Shown here: positions 11,341 to 21,040 of the stretch, piece by piece
How the letters are laid out: every line of letters begins with the position of its first letter
Position numbering within the stretch: position 1 is the first letter of the stretch
Origin: Melampsora larici-populina 98AG31
Lineage: Eukaryota > Basidiomycota > Pucciniomycetes > Pucciniales > Melampsoraceae
Length of the DNA: 64,000 nucleotides
Assembly: GCF_000204055.1 (NCBI RefSeq)
Contig: NW_006768776.1
Coordinates: 1,460,941 to 1,524,940 of the forward strand
Reading direction: 5' to 3'
Made by a program: the position numbers and the translations under genes
The notes under the pieces: generated by a model
What the model saw: the letters and a program-made list of their open reading frames with translations, nothing else
Told to the model about the DNA's origin: nothing
Databases searched by the model: none

Positions 11341-12620
11341 TTGTGAGCTTGCAGTTGAATGTGACAGTTTGGATACTTCTGCTGTCTCGTCAAAGAATAA
11401 ATCATTCTTCTTGTCGAATTCATCCAGTTCAGAATCGCCGGCGAAAATTGAATCCAAACGCAAACCAGACTCGCCAGAACCTGAGGCCATGGCGGTCTGA
11501 GAAGCACGTGAAGGACAGGTGGTGATTTTATGTCCACCAATTTTGCAGTAACTACATTTGCTGAGACAAGGTTTTTTGTTTGACTCTTTGATTTCATGTT
11601 GAGACTGCCATCTTCCGGATTTGGTAGCTTTGGGACGTCCTTGATTGTTGTTCTTGACAACAGCGTTCCAAATAGGTATCAGAGCGTATTGACCAGTTTC
11701 AAGCTGGCTGATCTCCCCGTAGAGTTTTCGCAATGTTTGTTCAGGTAAATCTAGGATAAGGTCAAATTTGGATTGTGCTGCTGTTACAAGGCCTTCGTGG
11801 TTATCAGGAGGTACCTCCATGTACAACTTCCACTGGTTGTGAATCAGTTGAGGCAAAAGGAGCTGACTGGTGTCACGGGTGGTTGCGAGGTCGTGAGAAC
11901 AAGGGAGACCCCATGCACCTCGGAACGTGTTAGTGCAAGGCTTTTGAAGCAAATCTGGTAGTAATTTGTACTGCTCCTTGAGTTTTTTCAATGCGAAATG
12001 TGAAACAACACCGTTAAGTTCTTTGAAAAAGATTGGAAGATCCTCAAGAGTTTTGGTCATTTCAATGCCAACCGAAATGGTGATTTTGCTGATTTGATGT
12101 TCTTCAAAACGCCTGAAAGAATTGAAACACGTTACAAAATCATTATTTCGTCCATCAAGAAATTGTTTGGCCCAAAAGTGACTCCCTTCCACTCAAGATG
12201 TTGATGAGTTACCAAAATGAGGTGACTTAGAAGTGTACAATGTAACAAATTTTTCGGGTCTATGTAACCAGGTGTTTTGCAGATAATCGAAGACATTGTG
12301 AGCTTGAGCCATCTTGGTAAGCGCCTCAAGGTTGGCATCATAATCCTCGGTAGTCGAAGATGCCACATACAAGTTCCATAGTTTCATAAATTCAGACCAT
12401 TCAGTGTCGGTGAACTTTCCCTTACAATTCTTAGCAACGTTCATATTGATGTGCCACACACATAGGATGTGTGTGGCTTCAGGAAAGACAGTGCCAATTG
12501 CGTTGATTAAGGCTGGTTCTGCATCAGTAGCAAAATTTTGAGGGAGAAGGACCTCCTGCGCTGAATCGTCTTTGTTGTTGAATATGATGTTCTTGAGACA
12601 TGGCCACAGTGAATGATTTA

Positions 12621-13145
12621 CAGTCAAACCCGCGCTAATGCATAAATTGGGGAGACAATTTTTGCTATGCATTATTGCGGGTTATGCAAATAGGCATAAA
12701 CCCCCATAATGCATATTTGTATGCATATTGGCCTAAATGCATTGAAATATGCATTATGACGGGTTTTTGTTGAAATTGTATAAGTTTATGCAATAGTACG
12801 TTTGTATTTTGCGCGGGTACAAGGACAAGATATTTTTTTGACACCGAAAAAAACACCACTAGGGGTCGGTTTGACCCCATAGAGGGCTCATTGCTGCCTG
12901 ATGTTGCCAAAATCCTACTTGCAAAGGATTTGATCAGAGTTCAATGGAAAAAAAACACATCCTGGGGCGCTTTGTAGGCATGCATTATGACTTTGGGGAC
13001 TTGAAAAGAAGTATGCATTATGGTTTTTGACATAATTATGCAATTAATGACAAAATTGGCCCGCACCAGCTGGGTGGAAACCAAAACTTATGCATTTTGG
13101 CTGGTTATGCATGTGCGCGGGTATGCATGTGCGCGGGTTTGACTG
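12621..13145. mobile_element. Tc1/mariner (pogo-like) MITE, 525 bp, TA target site
   Basis: Ends are CAGTCAAACCCGCGC and its exact inverse GCGCGGGTTTGACTG, flanked by TA on both sides (12619-12620, 13146-13147). TIRs beginning CAGTCAAAC with a TA duplication are typical of fungal pogo/Fot1-type elements (from family knowledge). The inside has no long ORF but is filled with the word ATGCA in both orientations (at least 14 copies), several as TATGCAT. It interrupts the MULE transposase just after the first catalytic Asp motif. Confidence 0.85.
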
Positions 13146-13482
13146 TATGTGTATTTGTTGTTCCTACTATGTGTAACAGAGGTAGATTAAAGCGATTTGT
13201 CTTAAAAGTACAATCCAAGCTGAGCACTGTCGGAAATCTTTGAGCAAGAGCTATAGCGGACGGGCTGGCAAAAAAGAGGTTTTTCAAAGTCCCAGTCTCT
13301 GAAGTCAGTGTTCGATGAGCCCACTTGCTCTTGGAGATCAAGTCAAATAATCCTTGAACTGGACTTCGACTGTTGAGCCAGTTGTGTCAAAGTCGCGATC
13401 AAACATTGTGCATGTCCCGCACTAGAGGTCGAGAACTGGGGTCAGCACTGATGAGGGACCCAATTTGGGTGGCATGACAATT

Positions 13483-13835
13483 CAATACCGCAACCGCTCC
13501 GCTCGAATGAGCGTGAGCGGAGCGGTTTTGGCATCCGCTCAAACCTCCGCTACCCAGAGCGGAGGCTGCGCACCGCGCTCCGAGGAGAGGAAAGTCCTGA
13601 GCGAAGCATATTGCTCCGCTCAGAGCCAGGGCTCGAGTCTCTTTTTTATGGTTTTTTTAGACTTTTCAGGTCTTTTGTAGTGATGAGCGCCGCACACTGG
13701 TGTTGCACTACGCACACCAAAGTAAGAAAAAAAATAAAAAAGAGCGATATTGTGCGTAGTGAGATTGAGCGCAGCACTGCGCTCCGCTCCCAAAATAGGT
13801 CGAAAACCTGAGCGGAGCGTAGCGGTTGCGGTGTT
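13483..13835. mobile_element. 353-bp MITE built of GAGCGG/CCGCTC motifs
   Basis: Ends are CAATACCGCAACCGCT and the inverse of CAACACCGCAACCGCT. Flanks share ATGACA in direct orientation (13474-13479 and 13836-13841), a degraded 8-9 bp duplication. The interior repeats GAGCGG or CCGCTC about nine times, especially within 100 bp of each end, plus related GCGCTC words. It splits the MULE gene between the FAR1-type domain and the catalytic core; removing it rejoins SAGCH to ATQIG. Confidence 0.75.
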
Positions 13836-15460
13836 GATGACATCCAGCAGAAGATAATAAGCGTATTTGTTCATTTTGATCCGTGGTGAATCTGCGGTAA
13901 ATTGACATATTGTAAGTTTGATCAAAAGGCTCATGGTTGTGACGATGTTTGAATGGATTCTTCCTGTCCTGAGTGACAGTCCAATGATCCCTTCCAGCGC
14001 GGTAATTAAGAGAGACTTCGAACAAGCAGCCTGTCCTCTTGGACAAGGAAGACCTTTTAGAAGCTTTTGATGGCAGTTTATGACCACTCTTCTTGTAACC
14101 AAGGGAGCATTGCAAGTAAATCCGGATGGTTGTCTGGTTTTTGGTTTTATGACTTTTGATTGAAAAAGCGTAGCCTTGATGTTGTGCTACCACGTACATG
14201 TACATCAAACCATTCTGCATTTCGAGGAACTCTTTGCCCATTTTCGGGCCTCTAAGCAAACGAATAGGAGGTGCACCTAAATTCATAGCAAATGAAAAGA
14301 CGGACAAAGACAAATGGAATTTCAGTATTAATGTTCTACGCTCAATTCCAATTGTACGTACCTATTTCAGGCCAGTCCGAGTCTCTTTCATTTGGAACTT
14401 GCTCCTCTTCCTCAATCGTGATTACGATATCTTCGATAACATTAGGAACAGGTGTTACAATTACGTTAGGTACAGGTTCCGTGGAAGTTGGTTGATTGGT
14501 TGTAATAGAGAGTTGGTTGCGGGTTGTTGCAGCGGGGGTTGCAGAAGACGCCTGAATCGAAGTGGTTACAGGAGTAGTTATAGTGGTAGTAGGAGGAGTA
14601 GGAGTTGTAGTTGTAATAGGATATGGAGTCAAGAAAGGGCCAGGGTATGTAGTATGACAAGACGTCAAGGGAGGCTGATGATGACAAGATAAGTTGTAAG
14701 AGGGATCATTTGTATTGGGGAACATTGGAGCTGGCAGATACGGCGGTGGCCAAGGATGTTGTTCGAACATCATTGGGCCCATTATTGGAGCTTGTCCAGA
14801 ACAACTAGGCGAGGAGTACCCAAAAGATGGATGAGGGTACGAAAAGCCAGGAGGAGGATACCAGTAGGCACTGGTGGGATGTTGTACATAGGGGTTATGA
14901 GTGGGTCCGTTGAATATGATAGGTGAGTGTGCGTAATTATTGGTATGGGGATGTGGGGTATTTGGATGAGGAGGAGGGTGAATGTGGTTGGGAGGAGGGT
15001 TTGTCGAACCCTCCTGATGAGTTTGGTTGTTGTTGGACATGCTGTGTTGAAAACGTGCTACTGTATAAAGTATGTTTGTGAAGGTTTCAGAATGAATTAC
15101 TGTATGTAGTTGTAGTGGGATCAGTGTGGAGGTTGTTTTGAGTTTGAAGGTTTGTAAGGTTTGTGGGGTTTGTATCGGATTGTGTATTTGATGGAGGGAG
15201 TGTGAAAAAACTAGAAAGTGAAAATCGGACAAAGGAAGGAAGGAAATGGGGTGGGGAGGCAGGCCCTTCCTTAAGGAGGTTTGATTTGGGAGGGGTTCCC
15301 CCTTGGTATACTTTGACATGTTGTGATTGCATCACATCGGGCTCAAAAGGGGATAGGGGCTCAATGTAGGTATATGGGGCTCATAACGTGGGAATGTGTT
15401 ATGAGAGGGAGCCCTGCAGGAGCCCTGCAGGTCCGAACGCGCCAAAACTTGGCTGGGGAC

Positions 15461-15851
15461 AACGGTGGCACAGCTAAGCTAAGTTGGCGCTTAGCGGTGC
15501 ATTAGCTTAGCAATTTTTTGTTGCTAAGCTAGCGCTAAATCCTTAGTGCATTCAAGCTAAGCTAATCAAATTTCGATTTTTCCTTTAGCGGGTCTGCGCT
15601 AAGCTAAGCCGGGAGCTTAGCTATCAAAAAAATACATGTTTTACGTGCAAAAAAGGGCCGCTAAGCCGCTATTAGCGGTTTAGCGGCCAATTAATTGGCT
15701 TAGCGGGCGTCATTTTACGTCCGCTAAGCTAATGGCTTAGCATTAGCGGAAATCCGCTAAGATTAGCGTTAGCGGATTTTTCCTTAGCGGCTTCTAGCTA
15801 AGCTAAGCCAAGGTGGCAAAAATCCTTAGCTTAGCTTAGCAAGCCACCGTT
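15461..15851. mobile_element. 391-bp MITE built of about 30 GCTAA/TTAGC motifs
   Basis: Starts AACGGTGGC and ends GCCACCGTT. Flanks are GCTGGGGAC (15452-15460) and GCTGGGGAT (15852-15860), an 8-bp duplication with the ninth base differing. Inside I count about 14 GCTAA and 16 TTAGC, many in head-to-tail runs such as GCTAAGCTAAG, in both orientations along the entire length. No ORF. It lies near the right end of the MULE. Confidence 0.8.
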
Positions 15852-15954
15852 GCTGGGGATGTTGGGTTGTGTCGGACACCTCGGGCAATACCCCAAAAAA
15901 AGCGGGCGTCGGGTTTTCCCTAAGGGGGCGCTAAATAGTGGGATCCAAAAAGTA

Positions 15955-16269
15955 TATAGCAAAAAGTGTGTACACGTACATACTTACTTTGAGTACCCTT
16001 ATTGTTATTTGGTATTAGATCAGCTTATAACATAAATACTCTCAATATTTGAATGTGATATCAAACAGGTCACATTTTTACAAGGCCAAAAACTGGCACG
16101 GGTGGGCTTAAATTCTCATATGTATCAAAAAGTGATGGTTGGGCTTAGATTCTTATGTATCTTTGGTATGAAAAAAGTCAAAGGGCTGCTTCATTTATTT
16201 CATCAAACACATTTTTCTTCTTATTTATTTTGCAAGAATTGATAAAGTATTACAAATCATATTACATCA
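15955..16269. other. Spacer between MULE and KDZ remnant
   Basis: About 315 bases, AT-rich, starting with the MULE target site. No gene, TIR or promoter recognised. Confidence 0.4.
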
Positions 16270-19200
16270 TCACATCATTGCTTCATGGACATCCTCCCAT
16301 TCCAGATCAATGTCCTCAACACTCAAGTCATCACTTGAATCACCATCAGTATTAGTAATACCCTCACTATCAATTTGGATATTGTTATTTGCTTGATTAT
16401 CCGTCTGAATAACATCCTCCACCCCCTCCAAAATAGTTACAAAACCTGTGTTCAATGAGAGCATCTTCTTGACATACATGTTTTGAATTTTTTGAATTTG
16501 ATTGTACCATGAGATCTTGAGTTCGTTATCGCCTTCTTGCGATGGTGTGCAATGAAGAATCTCTCTCAGACCCGTATTCCAGTCTGCTTGTAAATTGAAT
16601 ATCCGCACTAGCTTTTGATTTATGATCATTCTTGCAGCTGATATCTTACCCAGACCACTAAGCAAGCTCAAAGCTGGATGATTTATCAACGGCAGATCAA
16701 TTGGCTGTGCGTCTTCAACTAGAATGTGTGTTTGAAGTTGATAAAGATAAGTTGAAAGCAACCTGTGGGAATCAATGTCCCACCGCATCACTCTTCTAGC
16801 TTCCCATCCCAAGCGGCGGATTTCTTCTTTGGCTTGATCGTAATAGGCAATTTGACGCATTCCATGTTGTGTATTAGCATTGATTGCCCAAGGTTCGCGT
16901 CTGTCGGTGAAGAGACCATCATTCCAAAACAAGTGATCAAAGTCGGTTTCAAGAAGCTTGGTGTAGGTAATGTTTGTTGGCTGTGATGGATGGGGAGAAG
17001 TAGTTGAATATTTCAATAAAAGCTTTTGATATGTTTCCAGTTTGGTTTTTAATTTAGCAGTTTGGTCGCGGAGTGACTTGAGTAGGTGTGTTTTGTCATT
17101 GTATCCTGTGCACATGAAAAATTTGATCGGTCGACAAGGGATAATTGTGTTAAAGAGAATATTTTTGACTTGCCAATACTTGAATTCTTTCCATCTCGTC
17201 GACTCACATCCAAAGGCCGTTTCTGCTCGTGAATGGCCACAAACTGATTCTGTACATCTTGTTTAGCAAACCATATTTTCAAAATTTGATCCTGTTCTAG
17301 CACTAAAGTAAAGTGGATACAGAGCTGTATGTCAGCCTATTATTTATGGAAACAATGACATAAAGTACATTACATACCATTCAAGTCGTTCAAGATACTG
17401 TCAGATCCAACCTTGGTGCGTTGTTTTCCAATCTTTTTTTGTATTTCATTGTGCTTGGCTAGCCTGATAGCCGCATCTTCAATATTTTATGCATCTTGAG
17501 CCCTTAATAGAAAGATGGAAGTCAAATATAAGACTTCTTTTTTGAAAAAAAGGAGTCACACTTACCATATCACTGCCAGCATTAAAGAGGTTCCCAGATG
17601 GGAATATGGGTCCTAGTGATCACATTCCCATCCTGCTACTGTTACACAGCTCCATGAATATTTCCTGAGTAGCCATTGTGATATATGTAGTCAATATTTT
17701 GAGATGTGTGGCTCAATCTGAACAAACTTACAGCATGTATTACACATGAACTTCTTATCTAGATGAGCAGATAACTGAGCGGACCTGTATGTAGCTGATA
17801 GCTGAGCATTTACTCAGATGTTTGCACATATGTAGTGTATGCTTTATGGCTCAGATGTGCAGTGCAAGATGATTTGATGCACCATTCTTCTCTCAATGAT
17901 ATTCCCAGACTAGGTCATGTTCCGACCAGGGAACATATTTAATGCTGGCAGTGTATTGTTTGAGCTGTCTCTTCTAACAATAGTAATCGACCAAGTTCAA
18001 TCTTCTGTTGTTCCTGAACATGAGATCTTTTTTCTTGAGAGTGACGCTCCAACTCCCATTGTTGGCGCAGGAATTTGTGAGTGTAGCGGATGGTCGGGAA
18101 CATAGAGCTCCTTGTGCTCATCAAAGTGTCAAGAGCACCACTTGATTGTCTTAATATGGTTTTGGCATTGTGTAGCCTGCAAACAAGCCATTTGGCTAAG
18201 TCAATCCAAAATTAGCATCTGAAGAAAAAAAACAAAAGTACCACACATGTACCTGTTGAATTCAAAGTAATTTCCACAAAGTAATCAGCCCGCCAATTGA
18301 TTGATAGTAGTCGATGAATCCGTGTTGATATTTGATTGACTGCCACCAACAATGACAGGAAGGACCAGAACCGTTCCAGTCCTTCACCATCCGACAATCC
18401 CCAGAATTTGTTGAATCGAGGGTTGTAAAGGACTTGACAAGCCCAGTTGTGCACGTAAGCATGGAATACGGATGTTCCAAAGTTGAGCCAATGTGCAATA
18501 GCTTCAAAGAACTTTTGCTGTTGATATGATGATGTTAGTATTGAATTTTGAGATAAAATTTGAGACTAACTACCTTTTTTGTATGTGCTTCAAGCTGACA
18601 ACCAATGTCATATAGAACTCCAACTTGAATATCGGGCAAATCTAGCAAGAGCTGCTCAAGGATACTTAATGGATAATAAAGCCTATGCGTAAATAGAAAA
18701 TCATGTTGAGTTACTTGATTAGGTCGAGCCAAGGTGAAAGACTTACTTTTCGCCAGTTTTGTAAATATTAGCGAGTTTAAGAGGTACATTGTGCCGGCAA
18801 GTACACCCAAAGAGGCCGGTGTCGTCACTTCTTTTCCATGAAGTCGAGTTCCTCACATCATTTGCCGCGGTATGAGAGTCAGAACAAGGGTTCTAGATTA
18901 AGAACAAGTCAGTTTAATGATACTGATATCACACTATATCATGTCGAGCGACCTACTTTCACATCCTTGGCTTGGGCTTCAGTGGAGTTCTGGATAATCT
19001 TGTTCTTTTTCATAAATGACGGTTTAACAAATATTTCTGGATACTCTGCTTCAGTAGGATTGTCCTTGCTTGATCAAGTGTAATGTCTGTGTTGAAAATT
19101 GCCATCTAAGAATCACATGTGGCTCTTCATTGATTGCTGGACCAAAACAGCGACCACAACGGTCTACCAATAACTGAGCATTTGAAAGCTTGAGACCCTC

Positions 19201-20043
19201 ATTATAAATCTTTCTCATACATAGCACAATGGTTCGATACATGTTGACCGAGCTGGTGAATTGTCTTCTGAGATCACGATCATGAATGAGTGATCTGTAT
19301 TGATGAGTTCAAGGTTTCAGATTAGTTTTGATTTGTAAATTAAGGAACAAGATCAATCCATTGACAAATCCAGTACTAGATATGACAGTCGTATTCCACA
19401 TTTGATGGTGAAATTGAAGGAGTTGTACTGAAAATGCTGTCTGTGGATTTTGAGGCAAGCTTGAGGTATACCCATAGTGTAAAAGTTGTACAGGTTTTGG
19501 CATACAAGCGCAGACAAGGATTTGATGCTTGCTGTGAAAGCCTAAGATGTCAATAAGGTTGACTGTTTGCATTGTGAGTTTGGAATTCAAGCACTGGCAG
19601 TTGATATCCACACCGAGGTACGAGGCTTCAGAAGTCCAATTTCATGTTTTGTCCTGAAGATAAAGGTAGGTAGCAGTATTTGAAATTTGATTGCATTCCA
19701 CTGCAGCTTAAGAATTCTTCAATCCTCTGCATTCCACCAATCACGACTTTCTTGAGCAAACTGATGGGCGGCGTCAGTTATTGAAGAAGCAGGGGCTTCT
19801 GGTTCGTCGGGTAAAGGCAAGAACTGATTCAATTCAAGGTTATCAAGTGAGTCACCGTCAAGATCTTCATTGGTACCTGGAACTGGATGGATAGCAATTC
19901 CAAGTGAAGCCGAGATCGATTGTGCTTTTTGAGGAGTCATCTTAGCGGGGGCAGTAGTTCTTCGACTCCGTTTCGACCGGAAGCCCATATTCCCCATCAG
20001 ATTTTTTGGTTTGTCGTTCCGTACCATGCTGGTGAGGTGTATC
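16270..20043 (-). pseudogene. KDZ-superfamily transposase, decayed
   Basis: Minus-strand fragments appear in KDZ order. A basic N-terminus near 20020 (MVRNDKPKNLMGNMGFRSKR) is followed by a CxC-type cysteine cluster near 19550-19400 (VDINCQC, ILVCACMPKPVQLLHYGYTS). Then come RCGRCFGPAINEEPHVIL near 19150, DGNFQHRHYT in a shifted frame, HTAANDVRNSTSW near 18870, and LFGCTCRHNVPLKLANIYKT. The core follows: LYYPLSILEQLLLDLPDIQ, GVLYDIGCQLEAHTKK, HNWACQVLYNPRFN, WGLSDGEGLERFWSFL and STRIHRLLSINWRADYF (18700-18280). The C-terminal region runs to 16270 with WDIDSHRLLSTYLYQLQTH. A frameshift and a TGA around the DGNFQH block indicate decay. Element termini were not found. KDZ elements are cut-and-paste transposons common in basidiomycetes. 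Confidence 0.8.
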
Positions 20044-20664
20044 TGAGGTGTCAACGGTGAAAAACTACAACTTGAGGATCTTCGTAGTGGTAAGTGAAGG
20101 GATGTCTCACCTGCTGAATGGTCAGCTTGAGCGTTGACTTTAGACTTGATGGGCCACCGTGATCGGGCTACAGTGACTGGTACCGCAGGGCTTCTCAATT
20201 GGGATTTTGCTACTTTTGGGTCAGGATTACGATTTTTTTTTTGGTGAAGTTCAGGCCTGTATCAAGGCCAAATCTCAGGTGCTCTCTGAGATTACCTGAG
20301 AACGCAGGGACTCGACTACGAGTCACTTTCAAATCTTCCCTCGACTTGACTACAAGTCGAAGGAAGAAGGGTTCCGCGGTGGCAAGACTCCTGAGGCTCC
20401 TGGCCTGGTCATGGCTTCGGATTCTCTGCCCCTTCCCATCCCACATTTGTATTATACAGTTATACTTTTCTTTTCCCCGGCTAATGTAAATTTTACGCAA
20501 TTGGGAAAAGTTTTTTGCGATAAAAGTAGTAAAATTTTTTGACCTGAACCCCCCTAATATGCAGTTTGATGCTGATGGTGGTTATGGCCTGCAGAGGCTG
20601 GATTCCTACCTCAGGTGTAAGCAACATAATTTTTTTCCCTTGACTTTTTGACATATTCCTACAA
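20044..20664. other. Non-coding interval between KDZ and Copia elements
   Basis: About 620 bases. The interval at 20280-20400 is relatively GC-rich, with imperfect palindromes around CTCGACTACGAGTC and CTTGACTACAAGTC. No recognisable protein domain. It may contain a KDZ terminus or a degraded repeat. Confidence 0.35.
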
Positions 20665-20672
20665 GTTAAAAG

Positions 20673-20921
20673 TATAACGAATAGGACGATCGGCCGGTCA
20701 GTTCTCTCTCCAAGGAGTTGGCTTCCACACAGATGGTGATGTAATTACCTATAACGAATAGGACAATCGGCCGGTCAGTTCTCTCTCCAAGGAGTTGGCT
20801 TCCACACAGATGGTGATGTGGAAGCTTCCGCCGAGGAGCAGAGACTAGATCTACTATGTCTGTACAACTGTCACGTGACTGGCTGAGGCGCAGTCGTGCA
20901 CGCACACCCCTCTCTACAACA
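20673..20921 (-). repeat. 3' LTR of the Copia element
   Basis: 249 bp. Contains a tandem near-duplicate of about 77 bp (TATAACGAATAGGAC through GATGGTGATGT) in its plus-strand left part. Differs from the other LTR at four bases (CACACAGATGG versus CACACATATGG, GGACAATC versus GGACGATC, ACTATGTC versus ACTACGTC, CCCCTCTC versus CCCCGCTC). Confidence 0.95.
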
Positions 20922-21040
20922 CCCCCCCCACAACAAGCCTCAGACAACCTCATACAAAACAAACAACCAACAAAAGAAACAAAAAAAACTCAAACAAAAA
21001 AATAACAAAATATAATTGAAATGAAAAAAATAAAATGAAA

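Larger units (their letters stand above)
9638..15040 (-). pseudogene. MULE transposase fused to RTC4-like and OTU-like domains, disrupted
   Basis: Reading minus strand from ATG at 15040: a Pro/His/Thr-rich leader to about 14361; a FAR1/GCM-type zinc DNA-binding domain (14275-13860, IRIYLQCSLGYKKSG then KHRHNHEPF); a MULE catalytic core (SLDCTFKTNRFNLPLLHIVG near 13190, FATDAEPALINAIG and ILCVWHINMNVAK near 12500, TTEDYDANLEAL near 12340, giving D-D-E); then GRPKATKSGRWQS and a CCHC knuckle CSYCKIGGHKITTC near 11560. The same open frame continues into the RTC4/OTU module. Two inserted miniature elements, a stop near 13410 and frameshifts around 12590 break the transposase. Transposase would act in the nucleus to excise and insert the element. 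Exon junctions in the decayed parts are not resolved. Confidence 0.85.
9207..15946 (-). mobile_element. Mutator-like DNA transposon (MULE), 6740 bp, 8-bp target duplication
   Basis: The outermost 21 bases are inverted repeats: GGATCCCACTATTTAGCGCC at the left end, and its reverse complement ending GGGATCC at 15946. Beyond that the ends share only scattered blocks such as CGACGCCCG. The element is flanked by identical AAAAAGTA copies (9199-9206 and 15947-15954), a perfect 8-bp target-site duplication, so the last insertion is recent on the genomic scale. Its single large minus-strand gene encodes a MULE transposase fused to RTC4-like and OTU-like domains. Three smaller elements (12621-13145, 13483-13835, 15461-15851) have inserted into it, making this copy non-functional. 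MULEs more often make 9-11 bp duplications, so the 8-bp length is worth noting. Confidence 0.88.

Noticed and set aside
13465..13811. ORFs across the 353-bp MITE
   Set aside because: They arise from the GAGCGG-type repeats, which are open in several frames; no protein resemblance.
14198..14692. 164-aa plus ORF inside the MULE
   Set aside because: Antisense to the FAR1-type domain and proline-rich leader of the transposase; Arg/Ser-rich shadow frame.
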